From: an uncultured Bacteroides sp.
GTDB lineage: Bacteria > Bacteroidota > Bacteroidia > Bacteroidales > Bacteroidaceae
Direction: 5' to 3'
DNA length: 64,000 nt
Assembly: GCA_947646015.1 (NCBI GenBank)
Contig: CANSEY010000003.1
Coordinates: forward strand, 174,477-238,476
Numbering within the stretch: the stretch's first letter is position 1; every line of letters begins with the position of its first letter. Made by a program: the position numbers and the translations under genes. Positions 18,730-28,555 of the stretch are shown one piece after another. The notes under the pieces are model-generated. The model worked only from the letters and a program-made list of their open reading frames with translations. It searched no databases and had not been told where the DNA came from.

Positions 18730-20310
18730 ATGAAACGTCGCGATTTTCTGAAATGTTCACTTGCCGTGGGAGCAGGTTTGGCAGCCTCTCCGTCAACCTA
18801 TGCGTTTAATGGCGAAAGCAAAGAGACCGGTAATGATTCTTCCAAACTGTCAAAGGCTCCTGCCACAAAGGGAGGGAAGCCGCATATCATTTTTATTATG
18901 AGTGACCAACATCGTGGAGATGCTTTACATTGCATGGGCAATAAGGCGGTTATTTCTCCTAATATAGATAAACTGGCTCAGGAAGGCAGTTTGTTTGTGT
19001 GTGGTTACAGCTCTGCACCCAGTAGTACGCCTGCACGTGCCGGTTTGCTCACGGGGATGTCTCCATGGCACCATGGGATGCTGGGATATGGGAAGGTGGC
19101 TTCCAAATATAAATATGAAATGCCTCAGATGTTGCGTGACTTGGGTTACTACACTTTCGGGATAGGAAAGATGCACTGGTTTCCACAGAAAGCTTTGCAT
19201 GGTTTTCATGCTACGTTGGTCGACGAGAGCGGACGCAGTGAAACCCGTGATTTTATCAGTGACTATCGGGAATGGTTTCAGTTGCAAGCTCCCGGGAAGA
19301 ATCCGGATTTAACAGGAATCGGCTGGAATAATCATAATGCCGGGACTTATAAACTTGAAGAGAGGCTGCATCCTACGGCCTGGACAGGTCAGACAGCTTG
19401 TGAATTGATACGCAATTATGATAGCGATCAACCTTTGTTCCTCAAGGTCTCTTTTGCTCGTCCTCATAGTCCGTACGATCCTCCGAAACGATATTTGGAT
19501 ATGTATGAGAAGGTAGATATTCCTGTACCGTTCGTTGGAGATTGGTGTGGGAAATATGCTGAACGCAAAGATCCGGAACGGGTTTCAAAGGATGCGGCTT
19601 TTGCAAATCTAGGCGAAGAGTATGCTGTCAATTCACGACGCCATTATTATGCAAATGTGACATTTATTGATGACCAGATTGGACAGATCATTCAGATTCT
19701 AAAAGAGAAAGGAATGTACGAAAATGCAATCATTTGCTATACGGCCGATCACGGTGATATGTTGGGAGATCATTATCATTGGCGGAAAACCTATGCATAC
19801 GAAGGGTCGGCCAAGATTCCTTATATCATAAAATGGCCTTCTGCCATGACTACACAGGCTATCAGAGGAAAGCGGATTGAACAGCCAGTAGAGCTACGCG
19901 ACTTTTTACCTACCTTCATTGAACTTGCGGGAGGGACGGTACCGGATGATATGGATGGAAAATCTTTGGTAGCCCTGGCTTCAGGAAATAAAAACGGCTG
20001 GCGAAAATATATCGATCTGGAACATGCCACCTGCTACAGTGCCGATAACTATTGGTGTGCGTTGACTGATGGTAAAATGAAGTATATCTGGTTTATTCAT
20101 ACGGGTGAAGAGCAACTGTTCGATTTAAGTTCAGATCCCGGTGAACAGAAGAACCTTTCCGGAAATAGTCGTTATGCAGATAGGCTGGTTGAAATGCGTA
20201 AAGCGATGGTTGACCACTTGCAAGAGAGAGGAACAGAGTTTGTAAAAGATGGAAAGCTGGCGGTAAGAGATCAAACCTTACTTTATAGTCCCAATTATCC
20301 GAAAGATTGA
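18730..20310 (+). CDS. S-type sulfatase, secreted
   Basis: A 526-residue arylsulfatase-superfamily (S1) enzyme. The N-terminus MKRRDFLKCSLAVGAGLAAS is a signal with a twin-arginine-like pattern. The core begins PHIIFIMSDQHRGD, with a metal-binding Asp. The active-site motif is SSTPARAGLLTG, fitting S-x-P-x-R with Ser99, so the formylglycine would be made from Ser by an anaerobic maturase encoded elsewhere. Later CYTADHGDMLGDHYHWRKTYAYEGSAKIPYI provides further metal and sulfate ligands. It precedes kduI and kduD, so a sulfated, uronate-containing glycan (glycosaminoglycan type) is the likely substrate; the exact position of the sulfate cannot be told. Confidence 0.92.
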   Translation: MKRRDFLKCSLAVGAGLAASPSTYAFNGESKETGNDSSKLSKAPATKGGKPHIIFIMSDQHRGDALHCMGNKAVISPNIDKLAQEGSLFVCGYSSAPSSTPARAGLLTGMSPWHHGMLGYGKVASKYKYEMPQMLRDLGYYTFGIGKMHWFPQKALHGFHATLVDESGRSETRDFISDYREWFQLQAPGKNPDLTGIGWNNHNAGTYKLEERLHPTAWTGQTACELIRNYDSDQPLFLKVSFARPHSPYDPPKRYLDMYEKVDIPVPFVGDWCGKYAERKDPERVSKDAAFANLGEEYAVNSRRHYYANVTFIDDQIGQIIQILKEKGMYENAIICYTADHGDMLGDHYHWRKTYAYEGSAKIPYIIKWPSAMTTQAIRGKRIEQPVELRDFLPTFIELAGGTVPDDMDGKSLVALASGNKNGWRKYIDLEHATCYSADNYWCALTDGKMKYIWFIHTGEEQLFDLSSDPGEQKNLSGNSRYADRLVEMRKAMVDHLQERGTEFVKDGKLAVRDQTLLYSPNYPKD

Positions 20311-20372
20311 TGTTATTGATTTATTCATGATAATTGGAGTATGATTTATTCCAAAATCCCGTTTTCTTTTCT

Positions 20373-20380
20373 TATTTTTG
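20373..20380 (+). promoter_or_regulatory. Candidate -7 element before kduI
   Basis: TATTTTTG fits TAnnTTTG and lies 62 bases before the kduI start, in the 132-base gap after the sulfatase. No good -33 match was found 20 bases upstream. It suggests kduI-kduD-DUF4861 may have their own start of transcription. Confidence 0.35.
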
Positions 20381-20442
20381 CGTCGTGTGCGTAAACGGAG
20401 TTTATCTGAGCGACACCTAATGTAAACTTATAAATAAGAAAT

Positions 20443-21285
20443 ATGAAAACAAACTATGAGATTCGCTATGCTGCCCATCCGGAAGATGCAAGAAGCTACG
20501 ACACCAAGAGAATTAGAAGAGATTTTCTGATAGAAAAGGTTTTTTCAGCCGATGAAGTAAACATGGTATATTCCATGTACGACCGTATGGTGGTAGGTGG
20601 GGCCATGCCGGTAAAGGAAGTGTTGAAATTGGAAGCTATCGATCCTTTGAAAGCTCCTTATTTTCTGACCCGTCGTGAAATGGGTATTTTCAATGTCGGG
20701 GGGTCCGGTATCGTGAGGGCGGGTGATGCGATATTTCAGTTAGATTATAAAGAGGCACTTTATCTGGGGGCAGGTGACCGGGACGTTACCTTTGAGAGTA
20801 CGGATGCTGCACATCCCGCTAAATTTTATTTTAATTCACTGGCCGCTCATCGCAATTATCCCGATAAAAAGGTGACTAAAGCCGATGCTGTAGTTGCTGA
20901 AATGGGAACGTTGGAAGGTTCGAATCATCGTAATATCAACAAGATGCTGGTAAATCAGGTGTTGCCCACCTGTCAGTTGCAGATGGGGATGACCGAACTG
21001 GCTCCGGGAAGTGTGTGGAATACGATGCCTGCACATGTCCATAGCCGTCGTATGGAGGCTTATTTCTATTTTGAAGTACCGGAAGAGCATGCTGTGTGCC
21101 ATTTTATGGGTGAGGTTGACGAAACCCGTCATGTGTGGATGAAGGGCGATCAGGCAGTCTTGTCACCGGAGTGGTCTATCCATTCGGCTGCGGCAACTCA
21201 CAATTATACTTTTATCTGGGGTATGGGAGGTGAGAATCTTGATTATGGCGACCAGGACTTTTCATTAATTACGGACTTGAAATAA
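20443..21285 (+). CDS. kduI: 5-dehydro-4-deoxy-D-glucuronate isomerase
   Basis: A 280-residue cupin-type enzyme that converts 5-keto-4-deoxyuronate (the spontaneous product of unsaturated uronic acids released by lyases and unsaturated glucuronyl hydrolases) to 2,5-diketo-3-deoxygluconate. The N-terminal YEIRYAAHPEDARSYDTKRIRRDFL and the metal-binding MPAHVHSRRMEAYFYFEV with two His and a Glu are diagnostic. Full length. The next gene, kduD, performs the following step. Confidence 0.96.
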   Translation: MKTNYEIRYAAHPEDARSYDTKRIRRDFLIEKVFSADEVNMVYSMYDRMVVGGAMPVKEVLKLEAIDPLKAPYFLTRREMGIFNVGGSGIVRAGDAIFQLDYKEALYLGAGDRDVTFESTDAAHPAKFYFNSLAAHRNYPDKKVTKADAVVAEMGTLEGSNHRNINKMLVNQVLPTCQLQMGMTELAPGSVWNTMPAHVHSRRMEAYFYFEVPEEHAVCHFMGEVDETRHVWMKGDQAVLSPEWSIHSAAATHNYTFIWGMGGENLDYGDQDFSLITDLK

Positions 21286-21351
21286 ACTGTCCGGTGTGGA
21301 AGTTACTTTTAGGAAATGAAAGTGAGATAAGTTTTTAAAAACATTATAAGT

Positions 21352-22143
21352 ATGGTAAACTTTTCATTAGAGGGCAAAGTGGCATGGGTCACAGGTGCAT
21401 CTTACGGCATTGGCTTTGCCTTGGCTACTGCTTTCTCAGAGGCAGGAGCGAAGATCGTATTTAATGACATCAGCCGGGAGCTGGTTGATAAAGGCTTGGC
21501 CGCATACAAAGAATTGGGAATCGAGGCCAGGGGATATGTGTGTGACGTCACCAGCGAAGAGCAGGTGAATGCTTTGGTTGCACAGATCGAGAAAGAAGTG
21601 GGAGTGGTTGACATTTTGGTGAATAATGCGGGTATCATCAAGCGTATACCGATGTGTGAGATGACGGCAGAGCAATTCCGTCAGGTGATCGACGTAGATC
21701 TGAATGCTCCGTTTATCGTGTCGAAGGCTGTTATCCCTTCGATGATTAAGAAAGGGCATGGAAAAATCATCAATATCTGTTCGATGATGAGTGAACTGGG
21801 ACGTGAGACTGTATCTGCCTACGCTGCTGCCAAGGGTGGGTTGAAGATGCTCACACGCAACATTGCATCCGAATATGGAGAATTCAACATTCAGTGTAAT
21901 GGCATAGGCCCGGGGTATATCGCTACACCTCAGACAGCACCTTTGCGTGAAGTGCAGCCGGACGGTTCGCGCCATCCGTTTGATTCATTCATAATATCCA
22001 AGACTCCCGCTGCCCGGTGGGGAACACCGGAGGATCTGATGGGGCCGGCTGTCTTTTTGGCTTCGGATGCTTCGAATTTTGTGAACGGTCATGTACTTTA
22101 TGTAGATGGCGGTATTTTGGCTTATATCGGTAAACAACCTTAA
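21352..22143 (+). CDS. kduD: 2-deoxy-D-gluconate 3-dehydrogenase / KduD-type short-chain dehydrogenase
   Basis: A 263-residue short-chain dehydrogenase. TGASYGIGFALA is the NAD(P) motif, NNAGI is present, and the catalytic Ser plus SAYAAAKGG supply the Ser-Tyr-Lys set. The neighbourhood (kduI directly upstream) makes the KduD role most likely: reduction of 2,5-diketo-3-deoxygluconate to 2-keto-3-deoxygluconate. Closely related gluconate 5-dehydrogenases cannot be excluded by sequence alone. The last base of its stop codon is the first base of an ATG in the next gene's frame. Confidence 0.9.
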   Translation: MVNFSLEGKVAWVTGASYGIGFALATAFSEAGAKIVFNDISRELVDKGLAAYKELGIEARGYVCDVTSEEQVNALVAQIEKEVGVVDILVNNAGIIKRIPMCEMTAEQFRQVIDVDLNAPFIVSKAVIPSMIKKGHGKIINICSMMSELGRETVSAYAAAKGGLKMLTRNIASEYGEFNIQCNGIGPGYIATPQTAPLREVQPDGSRHPFDSFIISKTPAARWGTPEDLMGPAVFLASDASNFVNGHVLYVDGGILAYIGKQP

Positions 22144-22169
22144 TGAATCTGATCAATACAATTGAATCA

Positions 22170-23414
22170 ATGAAGAAAGTTTTTCTTTTTGTCGCAGCCG
22201 TTTTGTTGTGCCTGGCTTGTAACGAAGCGGGCAGAACAGTATCTGTCACCGTGTCCAATGCCACCTCACTGGAACGAAGCGGCGAGATGGTAGAAGTTTC
22301 CATGGGTGAGGTTTCCTCTAAATTGCATTTACCCGATACGGCACAGATAGTAGTGGTAGATGCCGAAGGACAGCAAGTGCCCTATCAAATAACTTCTGAC
22401 GAGAAAGTGATATTTCCGGTCACTGTGCAAGCGAATGGCTCAGCCGTTTATACGATAAAAGCGGGTATTCCTCAAGAGTGCCCGGTGAAGGCTTGTGGAA
22501 GATATTATCCCGAACGGGTGGATGACGTGGCCTGGGAGAACGATCTGACGGCTTTTCGTGCTTATGGGCCTGCTTTGCAGGAAACCGGAGAGCGTGCTTT
22601 CGGATATGATATCTGGACGAAGTATAATACTACTGAGCCGGTGGTGGAAGCCCGTTATGAAGGCGAACTGAATCCGGATATGAAAGCTAAAATAGCCGAA
22701 CTCGGAAAGACGGACCCCAAAGCCGCGCAGGAACTTTACCGCTCTGTCTCTTATCATGTGGACCATGGCAACGGGCTGGATTGTTATAAGGTCGGTCCTA
22801 CGTTGGGGGGAGGTACGACTGCATTGATGGCAGGGGATACAATCATTTATCCGTATTGTTACGCTACCCAGGAGATACTGGATAACGGTCCGTTGCGTTT
22901 TACTGTGAAACTGGTATACAATCCATTGGTCGTAAAAGGAGATTCTACTATTATCGAGACACGGATCATTACATTGGATGCGGGTTCATATTGCAATAAA
23001 ACAGTTGTCTCTTATACGAACCTGAAAGAGACGATGCCTTTAGCCGTCGGTATTGTATTGCACGAACCCGATGGAGCCATTGTTGCAGATGCGGCAAACG
23101 GATACATGACTTATGTGGATCCGACGGATAATGCCGGTGGTGACAATGGTAAGATCTTTGTCGGTGCTGCGTTTCCTACTTTGGTGAAGGAGGCAAAAGC
23201 AGTTCTCTTCCCGGAGAAAGAAAAGAAGGAACTGCGTGGAGGTGCCGACGGGCATGTGCTGGCAATCAGTGAGTACGAACCGGGAGCGGACTTTACTTAC
23301 TACTGGGGGGCCGCCTGGAGCAAAGCCGACATAAAAGATAGCGCTGCCTGGAATGCGTATATGGCCGATTTTGCACAGAAGGTTCGCAATCCGCTGACGG
23401 TTACAGTGAAATAA
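22170..23414 (+). CDS. DUF4861 family lipoprotein
   Basis: A protein of about 414 residues. The ATG at 22170 gives a clear lipoprotein signal (MKKVFLFVAAVLLCLACN); an earlier in-frame ATG at 22143 overlaps the kduD stop. The domain is rich in beta strands, with VDDVAWENDLTAFRAYGPALQ and the family's GYDIWTKYNT region, matching DUF4861 proteins that accompany polysaccharide lyases and uronate genes in Bacteroides. The catalytic role is not established; a periplasmic enzyme or binding protein for oligouronates is plausible. It ends the sulfatase-kduI-kduD group. Confidence 0.82.
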   Translation: MKKVFLFVAAVLLCLACNEAGRTVSVTVSNATSLERSGEMVEVSMGEVSSKLHLPDTAQIVVVDAEGQQVPYQITSDEKVIFPVTVQANGSAVYTIKAGIPQECPVKACGRYYPERVDDVAWENDLTAFRAYGPALQETGERAFGYDIWTKYNTTEPVVEARYEGELNPDMKAKIAELGKTDPKAAQELYRSVSYHVDHGNGLDCYKVGPTLGGGTTALMAGDTIIYPYCYATQEILDNGPLRFTVKLVYNPLVVKGDSTIIETRIITLDAGSYCNKTVVSYTNLKETMPLAVGIVLHEPDGAIVADAANGYMTYVDPTDNAGGDNGKIFVGAAFPTLVKEAKAVLFPEKEKKELRGGADGHVLAISEYEPGADFTYYWGAAWSKADIKDSAAWNAYMADFAQKVRNPLTVTVK

Positions 23415-23447
23415 GAGTGCTGCCGGAAGCTGCTTATAGCCCGTTTC

Positions 23448-24377
23448 TTAGTCTTCCATTTGTCTTATATTCCTTATCAGCCCGCTATATTTGGCCCTCT
23501 TCACGGCACTGCCTTTGAAGAGGGCTCTGTATTTCTCTTCGCTCAGTTGCTTCCAGTCTTCTTTCTTCATGTTCATGAACTCCGGTGAGGGTTGCAGTTC
23601 CGGTGTCCGGCAGGGAGTGGCAAACCGGTTCCAGGGACAAGCTTTCTGACATTCGTCACACCCATACACACGGTTTCCCATAAAGGGGGCGATAGAGTCC
23701 GGAATTTCGCTTTTATTCTCGATGGTGAGGTATGAAAGGCAACGGTGTGCATTCAGGCTGTATGGCGTCTCTAAAGCTTTTGTAGGGCATGCTTGCAGGC
23801 AACGGTTACATCGGCCGCAGCGATTGGGTTGAGGCCGGTCATATGTATCGGCTTCCGCATTCAGAAAAAGCTCGCCTAAGAAGAAAGTGGAACCGGCATG
23901 GGGAATGATCAGCTGGGTGTTCTTTCCGATCCACCCGAGGCCGGCACGCCAGGCCCAATAACGTTCCGGTACGGGCGCGGTGTCACAGAACATGCGTCCG
24001 TTCAGCTCCGGTACGTCTGATTCTTGTATAAAGCGGAACAGGGCAGCCAGTTTTTCACGCATGAGATCGTGATAGTCCTTCCCGTAAGCGTACCACGCGA
24101 ATTGATATTCCTCGTCAGGTATACGGGTGGCGGGGTAATAGTTCAGTGCTACGGAAACCACGCAACGAGTGCCTTCGACCAGCAAAGCCGGGTCGCAGCG
24201 TTTGTCGAAATGATTCGCCATATAAGTCATTCCGGCTTGCCGGTCCGCATCCAGCCACATTTTCAAAGCATTCTGATGGGCTTGATCGATTGGCTCGGCC
24301 GGGGCTATGCCGCAAGCAGAAAAGCCGAGGCGCAAGGCTTCGGCTTTCAGGGCTTTACTGTTTATCTTCGTTTCCAT
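23448..24377 (-). CDS. queG: Epoxyqueuosine reductase QueG
   Basis: A 309-residue cobalamin- and iron-sulfur-dependent enzyme for the last step of queuosine synthesis in tRNA. Two [4Fe-4S] motifs are seen: CGRCNRCLQACPTKAL and CDECQKACPWN, with the second preceded by GNRVYGC. The N-terminal LGFSACGIAPAEP and the GWIGKNTQLI segment are typical of QueG. It overlaps the preceding deacetylase gene by one base. Confidence 0.96.
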   Translation of the reverse strand: METKINSKALKAEALRLGFSACGIAPAEPIDQAHQNALKMWLDADRQAGMTYMANHFDKRCDPALLVEGTRCVVSVALNYYPATRIPDEEYQFAWYAYGKDYHDLMREKLAALFRFIQESDVPELNGRMFCDTAPVPERYWAWRAGLGWIGKNTQLIIPHAGSTFFLGELFLNAEADTYDRPQPNRCGRCNRCLQACPTKALETPYSLNAHRCLSYLTIENKSEIPDSIAPFMGNRVYGCDECQKACPWNRFATPCRTPELQPSPEFMNMKKEDWKQLSEEKYRALFKGSAVKRAKYSGLIRNIRQMED

Positions 24378-24991
24378 TATAGTAACCTAAACTCGTATCC
24401 TTCTTCTTTCAGGAAGTCGATGGCACGGGGAAGCGCATATTGCAGGTTTCCGTTGTTCCAGGACTTCAGCGAATCATGGAAGGTTATGATAGACCCGTTG
24501 CGGGCATATCTCATCACATTGGCCAGCACTTGCGGCGGACGCAGCTTCTTACTGTAGTCTCGTGTGACAAGATCCCACATGATGATTTTATAGTGACGCT
24601 TCAACGTCATATATTGCATCCAGCGCATATGTCCGTGGGGTGGGCGGAACAGATCCGTTTTCATCATCTCGTTGGCCTTGTCCGTGTTGGCCAGATAGTT
24701 TGACGACAGATACTCGAATCCGCGGATATGGTTGAACGTATGGTTGCCGATGCGGTGTCCGCGCTCTACTACCATACGGAACACATCCGGGTGCTTACGG
24801 ATGTTGTCGCCTACCATGAAAAAGGTTGCCTTGATGTTGTGTTTGTCCAGCAGTTCCAGTACCCAAGGCGTCACTTCCGGGATGGGACCGTCGTCAAAGG
24901 TCAGGTAAACAGCCTTTTCGTCAGGGTCCATCCGGAAGATGGCGTCGGGATAGATTGCGCGGAAAAACCAAGGCGGTTGCTCTATAAACAT
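24377..24991 (-). CDS. Polysaccharide deacetylase (NodB-like, CE4)
   Basis: A 204-residue protein with the NodB motifs TFDDGPIPEVTPWVLELL (catalytic base and metal Asp), RGHRIGNHTFNH (metal His pair), RPPHGHMRWMQ, WDLVTRDYSKK, and TFHDSLKSW near the C-terminus. No signal peptide is obvious, though the first residues (WFFRAIYPDAIFRM) are aromatic as in other Bacteroidetes members. It probably removes N-acetyl groups from peptidoglycan or another glycan. It lies 16 bases after the DUF2723 gene on the same strand. Confidence 0.9.
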   Translation of the reverse strand: MFIEQPPWFFRAIYPDAIFRMDPDEKAVYLTFDDGPIPEVTPWVLELLDKHNIKATFFMVGDNIRKHPDVFRMVVERGHRIGNHTFNHIRGFEYLSSNYLANTDKANEMMKTDLFRPPHGHMRWMQYMTLKRHYKIIMWDLVTRDYSKKLRPPQVLANVMRYARNGSIITFHDSLKSWNNGNLQYALPRAIDFLKEEGYEFRLL

Positions 24992-25007
24992 CTCCTTCGG
25001 TTACAGA

Positions 25008-28000
25008 TTACTGGTGGGCTTTCATGCGTCCCACGTATATGTTATATAGTTCGTTCACCTTCGGGGTATAGTTACCGGCGAGTTTAGACTTATATTTCTC
25101 CATCATTTTGACTTCCATATCCAGTGCGCTGAGGTGCATGATAAATTCACGCTGCGACATGAGCAGATGATTGTCGTCCAGGCTGAGGTACCAGGTGAGG
25201 TATTCTACAGACTTGTTTGCCAGTTCATCGATAATCTGGTCGGCTTTCGTATTGTTTCCCAACTGGTAGTAAGCTTCTGCCATTTCGAGTGCTCCGTTCT
25301 GTACATCGTAGGGCACGTTGAAAGCCGGAATCATCTTTTCGGCGTATTCCAGTGCTGCCAGCGCTTTGTCCTTTTTGCCTTCTTTCATCAGCTGGGTGAT
25401 CAGTTGGGCAAAGATGCGGCGATGGGTGTAGCACATGCGCATCGTATTCTCGTCGATGTAGATGCCGGGTTTGTCGATGCCTCCGAACTTGAACTTGTTC
25501 ATCAGGTTGTCATACATCTTTTCACTGTCGATGGTGGCTCCGAGAGCTTCCGTATCGAACGGTGTGAAGCGGTATGTCAGACCCTCCTGAATGAAATGCT
25601 CGCGCATGTTCAGCTGATTGTCCGTACCGACGGTGATGGCCATGTAAATGGGGCGTTCCCAGTTGGCATTGGCCAGCATTTCGAGCATCATCAACTCGCT
25701 CTTGTAGAGAGCCCGTTTCGGGTTACCCTTTTCGTCTTTGAGCGATATGTGCATGTAGTCGGGGATGGAGTCACCCAATGCCTCCGGAATCATCATACCC
25801 GAACGGCGAACGGCTTCTTTGTCGATTTTGACAACGATGCTGTCGGTCGGTATCACTGCTTGTCCGTCTTTGGTGCGTACCCAATATTTCAGGATGTTCT
25901 TCAGTTCGTAAGGATTATCGCCGAACTGGGCACGGATATTGTTCAGTGCTTCCGGATTCTTGCCGTTCAGCACCTCTTCTTCGGCGGCTTTGTAGGCTTT
26001 GTCGATCTGCTTCTTGAAGTCCGGACGGATGGGGACGTATTCGTTTTGACCTTCCATGTATTCCGTTCTGTCCCAAGTGATGGGCAGTGCCGGAGAGTCG
26101 TAGGCCGGACGTTTCATCTGGTCGATGTACCAGTCGGTCTGGAGGTAGCTCAGGTTACAGGTACGTGCGTCGGTGCGGAAGCCTTCGGTTTCTTGGTTGT
26201 ACCACAACGGGAAGGTATCGTTATCACCGTTGGTATAGATGATCGGGTTGCCGCTTTCCTGAAGTGACATCAGGTAGTTCTGTCCGAAGTCGCGTGCCAC
26301 GTAGCGTCCGCTGCGGTCGTGGTCGTCCCAGGTCTGGCTCGCCATCTGTATGGGTACGAGCAGGCAGACTGCCGACGTGAGGGCTGCTGCGGGGACTTCC
26401 TTCATGTAGTTGCGCAGCAGGTGTACGATGCCCGCCACACCCATGCCGATCCAGATGGCAAAGGCATAGAAGGAACCGGCGTAGGCATAGTCACGTTCGC
26501 GCGGCTGTCCGGGTGTCTGGTTGAGGTAAAGCACAATGGCGATACCGGTCATGAAGAACAGGAAGAATACCACCCAGAACTGCTGGATACCTTTCTGACC
26601 GCGCCATGCCTGCCAGAAGAGTCCGATGATTCCCAGTATGAGGGGGAGACAATAGAAAACGTTGTGTCCCTTGTTGTCTTTCAGTTCTTGCGGGAGCATG
26701 TTCTGGTCGCCATACAGAAGGTTGTCGATGAACGGTATGCCGGTGATCCAGTTGCCGTGTTCTATTTCGCCGCTGCTTTGGATGTCGTTCTGCCGTCCGG
26801 CAAAGTTCCACATGAAGTAGCGCCAGTACATGAAGTTGAGCTGGTAGGAGAAGAAGAACTTGATGTTGTCCCACTGGGTTGGCATGTTCACCATCAGCAT
26901 CTCTCCGCATTGATCGTAGGGCACGTCGTAGCCGGTGATATCTTGCCAGGACTTATAGTAGGCGGTGTGTGCCGAGCTGTACATGCGGGGGAAGAGCATG
27001 TTTTGCGCGTATTCATATTCCACACGTCCCGGCAGTTCAACGTAAGAGTCTTTTTCGTCGGGTGAGGTTTTCTCTTTACGGACGTATTTGGTGTCTGTAC
27101 TTTTCTGGCGGGGTACGCAATAGCCGTCTTCCACATCGAGGGCCACTTTCGAGGAGTAGGCCGGTCCGTAGAACAGCGGACGGGTTCCGTACTGTTCGCG
27201 TCCCAGATACTCACCCAGCGTGAAGATGTCTTCCGGGGAGTTCTGATCCATCGGTGTATTGGCTACCGAGCGGATCACGATCAGGGCATACGAGGAGTAT
27301 CCCACCATGATCATCATCGTACAGAGCAGGGCGGTGTTCATGGTACGGGCCGACATGCGTATCTTTTCGTTCAGCTTTGACGCGAAGAGGTAGGCCGCCA
27401 GTACTCCCAGCACCAGGATACCGATGATGACAGCACTTGCTCCGTGCCCGTAGAAGGGGATACCGAGCATGGCGATGGTCAGCAGAAAAGAGAGGTTCAT
27501 GCGGGTGCGGCTCTTCTCGTTGTAGCTTTCGTATATACCCCAGATGATGGCGGCTGCCAGCAGGGCTACATAAACGATGACACCGGTGTTGAACGGCATG
27601 CCCAGTGAGTTGACGAACAGCAGTTCGAACCAGCCGCCTACTTTTACGACACCGGGAACAATACCATAAAGTACGGCTGCCACCAATACCATGGAGCCGG
27701 CCAGTGCCAGCAGAGATCCTTTGGCGTTGGCGCCCGGCACTTTCTTGTAGTAGTATACCAGTACGATGGCCGGCAGACAGAGCAGGTTGAGCAGGTGCAC
27801 ACCGATGCTGAGTCCGGTCAGATAGGCGATCAGGATGATCCAGCGGTCGCTATGCGGCTGGTCGGCTACGTCTTCCCATTTCAATATCAGCCAGAAAACG
27901 ATGGCCGTAAACATGGAAGAGTAGGCGTATACTTCGCCTTCTACGGCCGAAAACCAGAATGTATCGCTGAATGTATAGGCCAATGCGCCTACCAGTCCCG

Positions 28001-28367
28001 ATCCCATGACGGTGATCAGTTGTCCGCGGGTGATGTTCGTTTCGTCTGTGATGACGAGTTTACGCACCAGGTGCGTGATGCTCCAGAAAAGGAACAGGAT
28101 GCAGGCACCGCTCATCAGCGCACTCATGTAGTTCACCATTTTGGCTACCAGTGCCGGATCGCTGACGAATTGTGTGAAAAGGTTGGCGGTGAGCATAAAG
28201 AAGGGTGCTCCGGGGGGATGGCCTACTTCCAGTTTATAGGCGGTGGTGATGAATTCCGGGCAGTCCCAGAAACTGGCTGTGGGCTCTATCGTCATGCAAT
28301 AGACGGTTGCGGCGATCAGGAAAGTGATCCAACCCACGAGGTTGTTTACGGTTTTGTACTGTTTCAT
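25008..28367 (-). CDS. DUF2723 large membrane protein (GT117-like) with C-terminal TPR region
   Basis: A 1119-residue membrane protein. The N-terminal half has a dozen or so membrane segments; the start NLVGWITFLIAATVYCMTIEPTASFWDCPEFI and the nearby LEVGHPPGAPFF are the DUF2723 hallmark, with an early Asp-Cys-Pro-Glu motif like those in lipid-linked sugar glycosyltransferases. The C-terminal soluble part contains TPR-like helices (AEAYYQLGNNTKADQIIDELA). Members are assigned to the GT117 family in Bacteroidetes and are probably protein or lipid glycosyltransferases. A TATCTTTG -7 element on the reverse strand lies at 28409-28416, and the invertible promoter at 28584-28615 also points this way. 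Confidence 0.85.
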   Translation of the reverse strand: MKQYKTVNNLVGWITFLIAATVYCMTIEPTASFWDCPEFITTAYKLEVGHPPGAPFFMLTANLFTQFVSDPALVAKMVNYMSALMSGACILFLFWSITHLVRKLVITDETNITRGQLITVMGSGLVGALAYTFSDTFWFSAVEGEVYAYSSMFTAIVFWLILKWEDVADQPHSDRWIILIAYLTGLSIGVHLLNLLCLPAIVLVYYYKKVPGANAKGSLLALAGSMVLVAAVLYGIVPGVVKVGGWFELLFVNSLGMPFNTGVIVYVALLAAAIIWGIYESYNEKSRTRMNLSFLLTIAMLGIPFYGHGASAVIIGILVLGVLAAYLFASKLNEKIRMSARTMNTALLCTMMIMVGYSSYALIVIRSVANTPMDQNSPEDIFTLGEYLGREQYGTRPLFYGPAYSSKVALDVEDGYCVPRQKSTDTKYVRKEKTSPDEKDSYVELPGRVEYEYAQNMLFPRMYSSAHTAYYKSWQDITGYDVPYDQCGEMLMVNMPTQWDNIKFFFSYQLNFMYWRYFMWNFAGRQNDIQSSGEIEHGNWITGIPFIDNLLYGDQNMLPQELKDNKGHNVFYCLPLILGIIGLFWQAWRGQKGIQQFWVVFFLFFMTGIAIVLYLNQTPGQPRERDYAYAGSFYAFAIWIGMGVAGIVHLLRNYMKEVPAAALTSAVCLLVPIQMASQTWDDHDRSGRYVARDFGQNYLMSLQESGNPIIYTNGDNDTFPLWYNQETEGFRTDARTCNLSYLQTDWYIDQMKRPAYDSPALPITWDRTEYMEGQNEYVPIRPDFKKQIDKAYKAAEEEVLNGKNPEALNNIRAQFGDNPYELKNILKYWVRTKDGQAVIPTDSIVVKIDKEAVRRSGMMIPEALGDSIPDYMHISLKDEKGNPKRALYKSELMMLEMLANANWERPIYMAITVGTDNQLNMREHFIQEGLTYRFTPFDTEALGATIDSEKMYDNLMNKFKFGGIDKPGIYIDENTMRMCYTHRRIFAQLITQLMKEGKKDKALAALEYAEKMIPAFNVPYDVQNGALEMAEAYYQLGNNTKADQIIDELANKSVEYLTWYLSLDDNHLLMSQREFIMHLSALDMEVKMMEKYKSKLAGNYTPKVNELYNIYVGRMKAHQ

Positions 28368-28408
28368 TCAGACTATAGTTAGTTACATATTATCATGATA
28401 CACGGGCG

Positions 28409-28416
28409 CAAAGATA
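28409..28416 (-). promoter_or_regulatory. Candidate -7 element for DUF2723
   Basis: CAAAGATA on the forward strand, read as TATCTTTG on the reverse strand, 42 bases before the DUF2723 start. No -33 match was seen at the right spacing. Confidence 0.4.
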
Positions 28417-28555
28417 ATGATTTACGTGAAGATAGCCGTAGAAAGTGTAGAGTTTTAGGAGTTTGGAGGGGAGAATTAAGAAACGGTAACGGTTGGTCTT
28501 GAATTAATAATAAGAATAGTTGAAGAAGAATTATTGTATGGGAGAGCAAAGATCA

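Noticed and set aside
25134-26267. A 377-codon forward frame opposite DUF2723
   Set aside because: Shadow of the large reverse-strand gene; the protein has no domain, only the phase-related bias of the opposite strand.
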